Positions 28,781 through 38,556 are shown, counted from the stretch's first letter. The stretch: 64,000 nucleotides of DNA from Armatimonadota bacterium (GCA_026003175.1 BPGT01000002.1:186001-250000); one strand, 5' to 3'. Notes: a model not told the origin generated them from the sequence alone. Numbers and translations: made by a program.

Positions 28781-28999
28781 ATGAAAAAAGAGGTTTCGCC
28801 CGCAGTGGCGGCGATTATCATTGTGGCGATTGTGGCGGTAGTCGCGCTCGCATACTGGTGGGGTACACGTAACGAGCCGAAGCTTCCACCCGCGCCACCA
28901 TCGGGTCCTATTGTGCTCCCACCCAGCCAGCAAGGACGCCCAATGCCCGGAGGGGCGGTTTCCGGTCCTATCCAAACAGCCCCACCTCCGGGACGGTAA
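28781..28999 (+). CDS. Small single-pass membrane protein, Pro-rich tail
   Basis: 72 residues: a short start MKKEVSP, one membrane helix (AVAAIIIVAIVAVVALAYWW), then a proline-rich tail with PPAPPSGP, PPSQQGRP and APPPGR. No family recognised. A real gene is supported by the ribosome binding site (AGAGGAGAA), the 21-base distance after the pilin gene and a strong terminator directly downstream. Its tail probably faces the periplasm or outside; a partner role for the pilin is guesswork. Confidence 0.65.
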   Translation: MKKEVSPAVAAIIIVAIVAVVALAYWWGTRNEPKLPPAPPSGPIVLPPSQQGRPMPGGAVSGPIQTAPPPGR

Positions 29000-29005
29000 C
29001 CCCCC

Positions 29006-29037
29006 AAGCCCCTCTTTGAGAAGAGGGGCTTCTTTTT
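29006..29037 (+). terminator. Rho-independent terminator
   Basis: A perfect 11-base stem AAGCCCCTCTT / AAGAGGGGCTT with loop TGAG, followed by CTTTTT. It closes the regulator-pilin-small protein unit. Confidence 0.85.
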
Positions 29038-29207
29038 GTCTACATACTCTGGCAAAATCTTGCAAAACCCGCATATCCTCTGGTATAATGCTAAGTGCCG
29101 TTACCCGTCCGTGATTACCACTTTGGCTCCTTCCATCCGTTTTGGCATCACGGGCGACGTGCACGCTCCAGCGGGAGCGACTCATTACTTTGAAAGGAGG
29201 TGAGGTA

Positions 29208-30468
29208 ATGAGCCGTTTAACGCAAGGACGTACCGTCGCGTTCGTGAGTACCTATCCACCTGTGCAATGTGGGATCGCCACTTTCACCAGAGATTTAGCC
29301 AACGCGGTAGAGCTGTACGGATGGACACCGCTGGTTGTCGCTATCGATAAGGGTGAGGTGGACTATGCCGACCAGCGGGTGGTATGGCGCATCCGCAAAG
29401 ATCGGGTGGAGGACTACGAACAAGCTGCGCAGTTTCTGAACAGGCTGCAACCCACTGCGGTTAGCCTGCAACACGAGTACGGCTTGTTCGCGGGTGAGAT
29501 GGGCGAAGAGGTGCTGCGCTTTGTGCGTGCGCTCAGGGTACCCTTGTTTGTTACCCTGCACACGGTGGACCCCCAGCCTCGCGACATCATGAAGCGCATC
29601 TTACGAGAGCTGGTCACCCACGCGCAGGGCGTGATGGTGATGTCGCACACAGCGATCCGGTTGCTTAAACAGGTGTATCACGTGCCTACCCATCACGTGC
29701 GTATGATTCCGCATGGCGCGCCCGATGTCCCATTTACCGGTACCGACGTCGCCAAGAACAAGCTGGGACTACAGGGTAGAAAGGTCATCTCTACCTTCGG
29801 GCTGATTAGCCGGGGGTAAAGGCATTGAGGATGTTATCGTCGCCATGCGGGAGGTTGTGCAGCGACATCCGGACGCGCTATACCTTGTGCTTGGTCAAAC
29901 CCACCCCAACGTGCGGGCTTACGAGGGCGAGAGCTATCGCGAGTCGCTGATTGCGCTGGTAGAGCAGCTGGGGTTGCAGAATCACGTGCGCTTTGTCAAC
30001 AGCTACCTGACGCAGGAGACGCTGTTGCGTTATCTCGCCGCGACCGATATATACATCACACCCTACCCCAATCCGGGGCAGATTTCCAGCGGCACACTGA
30101 CTTACGCGCTGGCGTGCGGATGCGCGGTGGTATCCACACCCTATCTATACGCGCAGGAACTGCTCGCGGACGGTAGGGGAGAGCTGGTGCCGTTCCGCAG
30201 CCCGAAGGCCATCGCCGAGACGCTCAACAAACTGCTCAGCGACGAAGGCTACCGCGAACAATTGCGCTATCGGGCATACCATTACAGCCGGCACATGACA
30301 TGGTCGGCGGTTGGGGCACAGTTTAGCCAGTGGCTTGCACGAACAACACTTGCCTACCATGCGACGGACGCATACTACGCGGGGCATTACCTGTCGCCAG
30401 CGTTTGCGCCAAGCGCAGATATTGCCCAGACCAACGCGACCCCGGAGCAACTGCCCGATGCGGTTTGA
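29208..30468 (+). pseudogene. GT4-type glycosyltransferase with a one-base frameshift
   Basis: The first part (29208-29819) has TYPPVQCGIATFTRDLANAV, the N-terminal Rossmann region of GT4-like retaining glycosyltransferases. The second part, in frame +1, continues exactly where it should: KGIEDVIVAMREVVQRHPDA, LGQTHPNVRAYEGESYRESL and the donor-binding PYPNPGQISSGTLTYALACG. The break lies in a run of five G (29812-29816); removing one G restores FGLISRGKGIED, the family sequence. So this is one gene with a recent insertion, a sequencing error, or a slippage-controlled gene. The ATG at 29208 has a strong AAAGGAGGTGA. It overlaps the next gene by 11 bases. Confidence 0.85.
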
Positions 30469-31441
30469 CTATCTGCATACCATGCTCGGTCCACTGGGAG
30501 TGTGGCAACACGCGAACCTGCGCACTCCCGCTCCCGAGCATGGTTACTCGATAGACGACCAGGCGCGCGCGCTAATTGTGGCAACGCTGGCGAAGGAACA
30601 AATGCCCCCTGCCCTGTACAGCGCACTGTGCGATCGTTGTACGCGCTATATCCGAAGCGCGCTTCTGCCTGACGGCAGAGTGCGCAACTTCCGCTCTGCA
30701 CAAGGGCAGTGGCTCGAACCCGTCGGCAGCGACGACGCGCTAGGACGTACGCTCTGGGCGCTTTACGTCTGGGTCAAACACCATCCGTCTGACCATGCTG
30801 CCAGCAACATGATACGACGCATGGAGCGGGCGATGATGGAAGTGCATTCGCCCCGCGCGCTGGCGTTTGCAGCTTTGGAAACAGAGAATACCAGTCTACT
30901 GCGTCGCACGCTGGATAAGCTGCTGACTGGTTATCGGCACTATAGCGACCGCGAATGGCGCTGGTTCGAGCCGGTAGTGACCTACGAAAACGCACGGCTG
31001 CCTCAGGCTTTGTTCGTGGCGGCATATCGCCTGCACCATGCAGAGGGCATCGAGGTCGCACACTCTACACTGCACTGGCTCATCGGGCATACCTTTATCG
31101 ACGGGCATTTCCGCCCCATAGGCAACCATGGCTGGCTAGTGAAAGGAGGCACACCCGCCCGTTGGGACCAGCAACCGGTGGATGCCGGGGCGATGGTGGA
31201 AGCTTGTACCACCGCCTACCTGCTCTCGCAGGAGCCGTTCTATCGCGAGAAGGCAATACTTGCCTACGAGTGGTACCTGGGCAGGAACGACCACGGTCTC
31301 AAGGTATACGAACCCGAAACCGGCTTCTGCCACGACGCCCTGACGCTGCACGGGCTGAATTTGAACGGCGGCGCGGAGTCTATCCTCTCCTACATGCTGG
31401 CGCACCTCACCCTGCAGAGGCATGGACTGCTGCCTGCGTAA
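30458..31441 (+). CDS. Alpha/alpha-toroid-like partner of the glycosyltransferase
   Basis: I start at ATG 30458 (MRFDYLHTMLGPLGVWQHA), 11 bases inside the end of the glycosyltransferase; the longer frame to 30311 is that gene in another phase. The 327-residue product has EHGYSIDDQARALIVATL, which resembles the (G)YxxDDNARAL motif of helical-barrel domains found fused or next to GT4 enzymes and GH130 phosphorylases. WFEPVVTYENARLPQAL and EPETGFCHDAL further support it. The catalytic role is not established; a glycan-binding or hydrolase/epimerase-like barrel is possible. A GH130 gene lies at 51.1 kb. Confidence 0.65.
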   Translation: MRFDYLHTMLGPLGVWQHANLRTPAPEHGYSIDDQARALIVATLAKEQMPPALYSALCDRCTRYIRSALLPDGRVRNFRSAQGQWLEPVGSDDALGRTLWALYVWVKHHPSDHAASNMIRRMERAMMEVHSPRALAFAALETENTSLLRRTLDKLLTGYRHYSDREWRWFEPVVTYENARLPQALFVAAYRLHHAEGIEVAHSTLHWLIGHTFIDGHFRPIGNHGWLVKGGTPARWDQQPVDAGAMVEACTTAYLLSQEPFYREKAILAYEWYLGRNDHGLKVYEPETGFCHDALTLHGLNLNGGAESILSYMLAHLTLQRHGLLPA

Positions 31442-31465
31442 CGGGTTTCAGCTTTCAGCAGCTCG

Positions 31466-31492
31466 GCAGGAGCCCTAGCCGCAGGCTCCTGC
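31466..31492. terminator. Hairpin between convergent genes
   Basis: Perfect arms GCAGGAGCC and GGCTCCTGC with a 9-base loop; outer bases TCGGC and GCCGA add pairing. No T tract. The sequence belongs to the same GGCTC/GGCAGGAGCC palindrome family seen at 6566 and 52092, and may act as a two-way terminator. Confidence 0.5.
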
Positions 31493-31512
31493 TTGCGTGC
31501 CGACTATTATGG

Positions 31513-32562
31513 TTACCAAATCGGCGGGTTATAGGGTTTCGTGAGTGGGTGGCCGTCCAGCGGCGGCTGGATACGTTTCAGGTCTACCCCGAACCGCTCC
31601 AGAACGGTGGGCGCGATGTCGGCACGAGTACCCCGGCGCACGATGCCTTTATCGTTGGTAGCAAGGAAAACGTACGGCGCATCGGTATGGGTTTTCATCC
31701 CCTCATCAAAGCCGTGGTCGGCAGTAACGTAAACCAGAGTCTTGTCGTATAGGTTCAGCTCCTTCAGCTTCTGCACGATTCTGCCCAGCCATCTGTCACC
31801 AGAGATGAGCGCGTCGTTGTACTCCTTTGAGTTTTCGCCGTACTGATGCCCCTGGTGGTCTACTTCGGCAAAGTGGACAAAGAAGAAGAACCGCTTATCC
31901 TTGTAACGTTCCAGCATCTCCAGCGCCCTCGCGCCCACCACGTCGTCGCGCATCAAACCGTTGATGAACACGTCCATACTCTGCTGGGCATTGTAGAAAG
32001 GTTTGCCCGGCTCTACCAGATAGCGTACACCGTTCTCGGTGATAATCTGCCCTTGCCGCAATCGCTGTTGCGCCTGAGCACGCCCTGCGCGTGCCCGTTG
32101 TTCGATGGGAGCTGCAAGCACCTTTGTCGGCGGGTCGGCATCCACGTTGCCCCTTTTGCCAATAACAGCTATCGTCGCGATATTGTCTGCGCCGAAGTGC
32201 TGTTCCAGCCGCTCGAAGACGGTGTATCCCTTCGGAATAGGCTGGTAACGCGCGTTGCTGAACACTCCCGTTTTCTCCGGCTCGTAGCCGGTGAGTATCT
32301 GCGTCCAGCCTGCCTTGGTGTCGGTGACACGCAGGATATCAATAGCCACCAGTCTGCCTTCGGAAGCCAGCCGTGCGAGGTTCGGTAGCTCACCACGCTT
32401 CAGGCACTCCCGCACATGCTCGCGCTGTGCTCCATCCCAGCCGATGAGGATGATATTGCGCACACCTCGACTCGGTGCTGCCTGTCGGCTTTGTCCTGCC
32501 GTCAGTATCAAAGCGGACAATAACAGAAGCACACCCGATATCCACACTGCCAATCGTCGCAT
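31513..32562 (-). CDS. Alkaline-phosphatase-superfamily phosphodiesterase/phosphatase, secreted
   Basis: A signal peptide (RLAVWISGVLLLLSALILTA) precedes a type I phosphodiesterase/alkaline phosphatase fold. Metal-site motifs are in order: IILIGWDGAQ (Asp), DTKAGWTQILTGY (a Thr nucleophile candidate), HFAEVDHQGHQYG (Asp/His), VTADHGFDEGMKTHTDAPY (Asp-His and His). This binuclear zinc arrangement is the superfamily pattern. The start is ATG 32562, seven bases after GGGAGGGG; ATG 32568 is also possible. It is divergent from the tdh-like gene and stands alone on the minus strand. The substrate is unknown. Confidence 0.82.
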   Translation of the reverse strand: MRRLAVWISGVLLLLSALILTAGQSRQAAPSRGVRNIILIGWDGAQREHVRECLKRGELPNLARLASEGRLVAIDILRVTDTKAGWTQILTGYEPEKTGVFSNARYQPIPKGYTVFERLEQHFGADNIATIAVIGKRGNVDADPPTKVLAAPIEQRARAGRAQAQQRLRQGQIITENGVRYLVEPGKPFYNAQQSMDVFINGLMRDDVVGARALEMLERYKDKRFFFFVHFAEVDHQGHQYGENSKEYNDALISGDRWLGRIVQKLKELNLYDKTLVYVTADHGFDEGMKTHTDAPYVFLATNDKGIVRRGTRADIAPTVLERFGVDLKRIQPPLDGHPLTKPYNPPIW

Positions 32563-32652
32563 AGCCATACCCCTCCCTTGCAGGATTACCATCTTCTCAG
32601 ACGTAAGATAAACAACGGTGTTCATGCACTCTGCGAAAAAGGAGTAACACTT

Positions 32653-33687
32653 ATGCGCGCGGTTGTCAAGGCTCGCCCCGAACCCGGCGGCGAGGTAATA
32701 GATATATCTGAACCGTCCACCATCCCTCCAGGTCATGTGTTGGTCAAACCCCACGCATGGTCTATCTGCGGCACCGACGTGCACATCTGGCACTGGGACC
32801 ACTGGGCAGCACACCGCATCCATCTTCCCCGCATCTTAGGGCACGAGTTCGCTGGCGAGGTAATCGCCATCGGCGAGGGGGTCAAGGAACGGAAAGTGGG
32901 CGACTTCGTTGCCAGCGAATCGCACATCGTCTGCGGAGCTTGCTACCAGTGCCGGCACGGGCAGGCGCATGTGTGCCGTAACACACGTATACTGGGCATC
33001 GACACCGACGGCGTGTGGGCGGAACTGGTGCTGCTTCCCGAAGCCAATGCCCGCCCTACTCCCTCCCAAATACCCGTAGAGGTCGCCGCCATTCAGGACC
33101 CACTGGGCAACGCCGTGCACGCCGCGCTGGCAGGACCTCTGGAGGGACAGACGGTAGCGGTTCTTGGCTGTGGTCCGCTTGGCTTGTTCAGCGTGGGCAT
33201 TGCCAGAGCCTGCCATGCCAGCACCATTTTCGCTGTGGAGAAGCATCCCTATCGTCTGCAGCTGGCGGAGCTGATGGGGGCAGATGTGTTGCTGAATCCT
33301 GCCAGAGATGACATCGAGAAGGCAGTGATGACACACACGCACGGCGAAGGTGTGGATGTGGTGCTGGAGATGTCCGGTGCGCCCGCCGCGGTGAAAGCAG
33401 GGTTCCGTATCGCGCGCCCCGGCGGTAGGGTAACCTTGATGGGCATTCCCAGCGACCCCATTGCTGTGGATTTCGCGGAGGATGTGATATTTAAGGGGCT
33501 GGAAGTGCAGGGCATCGTGGGGCGACGCCTCTACCAGACGTGGGAGCAGATGCAGGATCTCCTCACCTCGGGCAGGCTGGACGTGCGCCCGGTGATTACC
33601 CACACACTGGACTTTTCGCAAATCGGCGAGGCGATGGAGCTGATTGACACCGGCAAGTGCGGGAAAGTGATACTCTATCCCGATTAA
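32653..33687 (+). CDS. tdh: Zinc alcohol dehydrogenase, probably L-threonine 3-dehydrogenase
   Basis: Medium-chain dehydrogenase with the catalytic Cys/His pair in SICGTDVHIW and GHEFAGEV, the structural zinc site CGACYQCRHGQAHVC and the NAD-binding VLGCGPLGLFSVGIA. GIDTDGVWAE, DPLGNAVHAAL and GIVGRRLYQTW match L-threonine 3-dehydrogenase, which makes 2-amino-3-ketobutyrate. I start at ATG 32653 after GGAG, giving 344 residues; the longer frame overlaps the neighbouring promoter. No kbl gene is adjacent, so the substrate is likely but not certain. It is convergent with the M16 pair and overlaps its stop by four bases. Confidence 0.82.
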   Translation: MRAVVKARPEPGGEVIDISEPSTIPPGHVLVKPHAWSICGTDVHIWHWDHWAAHRIHLPRILGHEFAGEVIAIGEGVKERKVGDFVASESHIVCGACYQCRHGQAHVCRNTRILGIDTDGVWAELVLLPEANARPTPSQIPVEVAAIQDPLGNAVHAALAGPLEGQTVAVLGCGPLGLFSVGIARACHASTIFAVEKHPYRLQLAELMGADVLLNPARDDIEKAVMTHTHGEGVDVVLEMSGAPAAVKAGFRIARPGGRVTLMGIPSDPIAVDFAEDVIFKGLEVQGIVGRRLYQTWEQMQDLLTSGRLDVRPVITHTLDFSQIGEAMELIDTGKCGKVILYPD

Positions 33688-35036
33688 ATAGCCGGGCGCA
33701 CCTCTACCTCGCCGAAGGGTTCCAGCAGCGGCTGGATGCGCTCTGCCTCGCCGACGGCGACAATCGCCATGCGGTCGGGAAACAGGTGGCGCTGTACCAC
33801 GTCGCGCACCGCTTCCAGCGTGATGGATTGTACGCGCTCGCGATAGGTCTCCATGCTATCTTTGGGCAGCTCCAGCATTTCGATAGCCACGATTTCGCCC
33901 GCGATGCCGCCTTGTGTGCTGAGGTGGATAGAGAAGGTGCCGTTCAGGTAGTTTTTGGTGCTGTCCAGCTCGCTCTGGGTGATGCCGTTGTGTCGAAGCA
34001 CCTCCACCTCTTTGAGCATCTCTTCCACTGCCTCGCCCACTACTTCCGGGCGCACCTGTGCTGACATCGAAAAGGTACTCGCCTCGCGGTGCTGAGATAG
34101 ATGCGAGCTGACATCGTACGCGAACCCCTTCTGCTCACGCACGTTCATAAACAGGCGAGAGCCAGCGCGTCCACCCAGCGCGGTGTTGGTTACCTCCAGA
34201 GCGAGGAAATCGGGGTCGTTGGGACGTGGGGCAAGATGCCCTATCAACAGATTCACCTGCACCGAGCCGGGGCGGTCTACGAGATGCACGGTGCGCCGCT
34301 CGCGCGATGGTGGTTGTTCATGCGGTTCATGGGTAACTCCTTTCGGTTGCCACCCTGCAAACACCTTATCCAGAGCCTTTCGCAGCTGCGATGCCTCTAC
34401 CGCGCCGACCACCACCAGCAAACTGTTGTCAGGAGTGTAGTTGCCGACATGAAACTGGCGCAGGGTATCAGGCGTCATCGCATGTACCGATTCCTCTGTC
34501 GGGGCGATGCGCGAGTAGGGGTGGTTGCCAAAGAGCACTTGCGCGTAGCGTTCGCGGGCGAGAAAAGCAGGTTGTGTGCGCTGGTAGCGCAGAGTCTGGA
34601 TGGTATTCTCTTTCGCCAACTCCACCTCGTCAGGCGCGAAAGCGGGCTGCATGACCGTCTCTGCCATCAGCTTCAGCAGCGGGGTCAGGTTTTCCGCCAG
34701 CACGCTGGCAGAGATGGTGCTGTAGTCGCGATTGGCGTGTGCCTCCAGAGTAGCACCCAGCTCCTCTACTGCCCGGGCGAACTGGAAGCTCCTGCGCCTC
34801 AGTGTTCCCTGAGTCAAACAATGGGCGGTGAGTGCAGCCACTCCGGGCAAGTTAGCGGGGTCGTGCGCGCTACCCGCACGCACCACTAGACGCAAAGTCA
34901 CAAAAGGAACGCGCCTATCCTCCACCAGAATCACACGCAAGCCGTCGGCAGCAGTGAACTCCTCACGCTCAGGCAGAACCAGCGGGCGCAACGCCGACGG
35001 CGGTGGGGGAACGGTTACGACATCTGCTCTGCTCAC
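33684..35036 (-). CDS. M16-family protein, non-catalytic subunit
   Basis: The 450-residue protein has the two-lobed M16 layout (DGLRVILVEDRRVPFVTLRL, then LEAHANRDYSTISASVLAEN, and a second lobe with HLVDRPGSVQVNLLIGH). The zinc motif HxxEH is replaced by A68-L-T-A-H72 in GVAALTAHCLTQGT, so it cannot bind zinc normally. In known heterodimeric M16 proteases one subunit is active and the other, lacking the motif, supplies substrate-binding residues. It follows the active partner by 11 bases on the same strand. Confidence 0.88.
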   Translation of the reverse strand: MSRADVVTVPPPPSALRPLVLPEREEFTAADGLRVILVEDRRVPFVTLRLVVRAGSAHDPANLPGVAALTAHCLTQGTLRRRSFQFARAVEELGATLEAHANRDYSTISASVLAENLTPLLKLMAETVMQPAFAPDEVELAKENTIQTLRYQRTQPAFLARERYAQVLFGNHPYSRIAPTEESVHAMTPDTLRQFHVGNYTPDNSLLVVVGAVEASQLRKALDKVFAGWQPKGVTHEPHEQPPSRERRTVHLVDRPGSVQVNLLIGHLAPRPNDPDFLALEVTNTALGGRAGSRLFMNVREQKGFAYDVSSHLSQHREASTFSMSAQVRPEVVGEAVEEMLKEVEVLRHNGITQSELDSTKNYLNGTFSIHLSTQGGIAGEIVAIEMLELPKDSMETYRERVQSITLEAVRDVVQRHLFPDRMAIVAVGEAERIQPLLEPFGEVEVRPAI

Positions 35037-35047
35037 CTTGTCCTCCT

Positions 35048-36361
35048 CTACTGATCTACCCCGGTCGCGCCGGGCTCGATATACAATACGGTATAGTTGT
35101 CCATCTTCAAAAATCGCTTAGCGACCAGCTGCACCTCTTCCGCGGTTACGTCCATGTAGTGTTGCAGCTCTGTGTTAATCAGTGCGGGGTCGCCGTCGAA
35201 GAGCGTATGGTATGCCAGCTCCATCGCCCGTCCGAGCGGGGTCTGCAAACCATACAGTCCACCCCATACGCCCCGAAAGCGTTCCGCTCGCAGCTGGTTC
35301 TTCGCGCGCTCCAATTCGCGCTCCTTGACGCCAGAGTCTATAATGCGCTCTATCTGGTTGATGATGCTCATCTCGATCTGGCGGAAGTCACGGTCCGGCT
35401 TGAATACCACGAAAACGGTAAACAAGCCCGGTCCCCGACGGTCCTCTAAACCTCCAGACACAGCCAGCGCGCTCTTCTGACGTTTGACCAGATACTGATA
35501 CAGGCGTGCGCTCTCCCCAGCGAACAGGATGCGGTCAAGCAGAGCGAGCGCGTACCTTTCAGGCGAGTGACGGGGCGGAACCTTCCATGCCATCGCAATC
35601 GCGGGGAGGTTCGCCAGCTTGTCGGTGTAGGTGAAGCGTTTTTGCTCTGCGCGTTCAGGTTCGCTCACGTCCACCGGCTGAGGAGGCTCCTGTGGGGGGA
35701 TGTTGCCGAAATGCTTGCGCACCCACTGCAACGCCTGCTCGCTCTCGAAGTCTCCAGCAATTGCCAGCACCGCATTGTTGGGGGCGTAGTAGGTGCGGAA
35801 GAATCGCTGCACGTCCTCTAATGTCGCCGCGTCGAGGTCTTCCATCGAGCCGATGACCGAATGCGCGTTCGCGAAGTTGTCATACGCCAGCTCGTACAGC
35901 AGGATGCCCCGCGCGTAGGAGAAGGGCTGGTTGTCCACACGCAGACGTTTCTCCTCCTTCACCACCTCGCGCTGGTTGTCCAGATTCTCTTGATTGACCT
36001 GCAGCGAACGCATCCGGTCTGCTTCCAACCACAGGGTGAGCTCCAGCTGGTTGCTGGGCATCACTTCGAAGTAGATGGTGAAGTCGTTACTGGTCATGCC
36101 GTTCAGCACGCCACCGTTGTCTTCCACATACGTGTAGAACTCGCCTTTCTTGACGTTTGCGGAACCCTGAAACATCATGTGTTCGAACAGATGGGCGAAT
36201 CCTGTGCGCCCGCGCGGTTCGTTGCGTGCGCCCACATCATAAAGCACCACCACCGCCACAACCGGCACGCTGTGGTCTTGCGAAAGCACCACACGCAAGC
36301 CGTTGTCAAGGGTGTGCAAAGAGTATGGAACGGTAAAGGGCATAACGGTCTTTGCTGCCAT
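35048..36361 (-). CDS. M16-family zinc protease, catalytic subunit
   Basis: From the ATG at 36361 (MAAKTVMPFTVPYSLHTLDN), after GAGGTGGG; the frame to 36421 runs into the promoter. The inverted zinc motif H57-L-F-E60-H61 lies in TGFAHLFEHMMFQGS, with the downstream Glu region REVVKEEKRLR. RxxY-type residues near the second lobe complete the family picture. It is 437 residues, a normal bacterial M16B size, with no signal peptide. It probably forms a heterodimer with the next gene. It is divergent from the surface-protein gene at 36497. Confidence 0.9.
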   Translation of the reverse strand: MAAKTVMPFTVPYSLHTLDNGLRVVLSQDHSVPVVAVVVLYDVGARNEPRGRTGFAHLFEHMMFQGSANVKKGEFYTYVEDNGGVLNGMTSNDFTIYFEVMPSNQLELTLWLEADRMRSLQVNQENLDNQREVVKEEKRLRVDNQPFSYARGILLYELAYDNFANAHSVIGSMEDLDAATLEDVQRFFRTYYAPNNAVLAIAGDFESEQALQWVRKHFGNIPPQEPPQPVDVSEPERAEQKRFTYTDKLANLPAIAMAWKVPPRHSPERYALALLDRILFAGESARLYQYLVKRQKSALAVSGGLEDRRGPGLFTVFVVFKPDRDFRQIEMSIINQIERIIDSGVKERELERAKNQLRAERFRGVWGGLYGLQTPLGRAMELAYHTLFDGDPALINTELQHYMDVTAEEVQLVAKRFLKMDNYTVLYIEPGATGVDQ

Positions 36362-36433
36362 AAACCCACCTCGTCGGATGTCTACGATGAAAGTATAGCC
36401 TTTTTGACACCGGCATTTCAAGCAGGGTGGTGT

Positions 36434-36462
36434 TTGCGCTTTCCTCCAAAATAGGATACAAT
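36434..36462 (+). promoter_or_regulatory. Promoter of the DUF5916-like gene
   Basis: TTGCGC (36434-36439), a 17-base spacer and TACAAT (36457-36462), followed by AAAAGGAG and the TTG start at 36497. Confidence 0.6.
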
Positions 36463-36496
36463 GTAAACGATTAAGTGACCCAAAAGGAGTGAGCGA

Positions 36497-38488
36497 TTGG
36501 GGCGGATGAAGCTTGCTGGTTTAGCTGTTGCTGTGGCGCTTTGGGTGTGTGGGCACATCACTCTTTGGGCTGGGCAGTATTCGTCGCGAACTATCCCTGC
36601 TGTCAGGACGGCAATCCCTCCGACCATCGACGGGCGACTGGATGACGAGGCGTGGCGTAACGCGCCGGTAGCGAAGGAGTTCATTGACCCATACACCGGC
36701 AAGCCCGCCGTCGATCAAACCGAAGCATACATCCTGTACGACAATACAGCCATCTACGTCGCCTTTTACTGCCACGATAGCCAGCCAGAGGCGATTGTGG
36801 CACGGGAGATTCGCCCTGGCTCGGATTTTCCGGGTGAAGACACCGTGACCTTCCAGATAGACCCCTATTTCTCGCGCAATTGGGTCAACATCTCCGCTTT
36901 TATCGTGAACGCGCTGGGCACACAGAACGAACGTATTGCAGGGGGGCGTGCTGCTAAGCGGGAGTGGCGAGGGGTCTGGCAGGCGGCGGTACAGCGCGTT
37001 GCCGATGGGTGGACGGTAGAGATGCGCATTCCCTGGGAGGTGCTCAATTACCCCAGCACCAACAGCGCAGTGAACATGAGCATCAACTTCAAGCGCGATC
37101 ACGCCCGCACGCGCATTGATTACTTCTGGAGCGATGTCACACCCATGCGCCGCCCCGAACTGATGGGCATCTGGCAGGGCGTAGAGCCACCCAGAGCTTC
37201 CAACCGCAAGGCTCTGCAGCTGCTGAGCTATCTTACTCCCGAATGGCAGGACGGCGGGGGCCAAAAGGTGCATGCAGGGCTGGACGTGCGCTATACACCT
37301 ACACCGCAGCTGACCGGTGTGCTGAGCCTGTTCCCGGACTTCCGCAACATTGAGGAGGCGGTGGAAGGCATCGAGTTCAGCCGCAGCGAGCGGTTTGTGG
37401 AGGAGACGCGCCCCTTCTTCATGGAGGGCATCCGTTATTTTGACCTCACAGAGCCGTACGGCATCGGTCGCCTGTTCTACAGTCAGCGCATCGAGGGGTT
37501 TGATACCGGCTTGAAGGTCTTCGGTAACCTCAACTCTGCGCTGTCGCTGGGGGTGCTGAGCACGTTCCGGGGCGAGCGCGACAAGGTGTCGGTAGCACAT
37601 CTGCGCTACGCGATGGCTGAACGGGGCGGATGGAGCGTGTATGGACTGCTTCGCCGCGGCAGAGATTATCCCCACCACGACGCCTACGGCGTCAGCGGCA
37701 ACGTGCGCTTTGGTAACTTCCGCGTGGGTGGAAAGTGGATATATGCTCGCGAGGCGGACACCGGCGGCGTAGCAACCGACGTGTCTCTCAACTACGAAGT
37801 GCCCCGCTGGTTCAGTGGGTTGCGCTGGGCGCGCATTGCACCCGACTTCCGCGCCTCGCTGGGTCTTGTCTACTTCACCGACCGACAGGGGCTATCCTGG
37901 TATACCCGCTACGATAACGAAATACGGCAGGGACCCATCCGCGAAGTGGAGGCGGACGTCTTTCTGCGCGACTATACGCACTGTGATGGCACGCCGTTTG
38001 AGAAGGGTGTACAGGCTTCTCTGGGCGTTACTTTGCGTAGTGATTACCGTATCGGTATCGAGCATGAGGTAGCGACCTTCGAGGGCACACACGACCGGGT
38101 ATACCAGATACACCTGCAGGGAAACGTGAGCAACCGCTTCCGGCGATGGGGCGTTAGCTATGAGTTCGGTCAGCGTTCGGATAGAGATATTCGCTTCATC
38201 GGGTTCGGCGTCACGCGTCGGCTGTTCGGTAAGCTCGATGTGGGATTGAACGGCTCCATCCTGCGCTTTGATGAGAACCATGACCAGTACATTCTGACCA
38301 TCGGCTGGGAGTTTGACGAACTGCGCGCGCTGAGTGCGCGCCTGGTGCATCAAGATGGCAACGTGAACTGGTACCTCGCGTATCGCAGTGCGGGTGGTGT
38401 AGGACAGGACCTGTACATCATTATCGGCGACCCCAACGCAGAGCGATTCACTGAACGTATCGCGCTCAAGTGGGTATGGGCGATGTAA
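36497..38488 (+). CDS. Secreted protein with CBM9-like domain and DUF5916-like beta-barrel
   Basis: A signal peptide (KLAGLAVAVALWVCGHITLW) is followed by a carbohydrate-binding family 9-like domain: PPTIDGRLDDEAWRNAPVAK, AYILYDNTAIYVAFYCHDSQ and DTVTFQIDP. The next ~400 residues are rich in alternating Tyr/Arg strands (SRSERFVEETRPFFMEG, FYSQRIEGFDTGLKVFGNL), the DUF5916 pattern expected of an outer-membrane barrel; the chain ends RIALKWVWAM with an aromatic near the terminus. The TTG start at 36497 is seven bases after AAAGGAG; ATG 36506 is an alternative. The substrate is unknown. Confidence 0.8.
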   Translation: MGRMKLAGLAVAVALWVCGHITLWAGQYSSRTIPAVRTAIPPTIDGRLDDEAWRNAPVAKEFIDPYTGKPAVDQTEAYILYDNTAIYVAFYCHDSQPEAIVAREIRPGSDFPGEDTVTFQIDPYFSRNWVNISAFIVNALGTQNERIAGGRAAKREWRGVWQAAVQRVADGWTVEMRIPWEVLNYPSTNSAVNMSINFKRDHARTRIDYFWSDVTPMRRPELMGIWQGVEPPRASNRKALQLLSYLTPEWQDGGGQKVHAGLDVRYTPTPQLTGVLSLFPDFRNIEEAVEGIEFSRSERFVEETRPFFMEGIRYFDLTEPYGIGRLFYSQRIEGFDTGLKVFGNLNSALSLGVLSTFRGERDKVSVAHLRYAMAERGGWSVYGLLRRGRDYPHHDAYGVSGNVRFGNFRVGGKWIYAREADTGGVATDVSLNYEVPRWFSGLRWARIAPDFRASLGLVYFTDRQGLSWYTRYDNEIRQGPIREVEADVFLRDYTHCDGTPFEKGVQASLGVTLRSDYRIGIEHEVATFEGTHDRVYQIHLQGNVSNRFRRWGVSYEFGQRSDRDIRFIGFGVTRRLFGKLDVGLNGSILRFDENHDQYILTIGWEFDELRALSARLVHQDGNVNWYLAYRSAGGVGQDLYIIIGDPNAERFTERIALKWVWAM

Positions 38489-38556
38489 GAGTGCTGGTTT
38501 TCTCTCCCCTTGAGCCGCTGCGCTATCTCACCTCTTACTCATCTCGTGCCTCCTCT

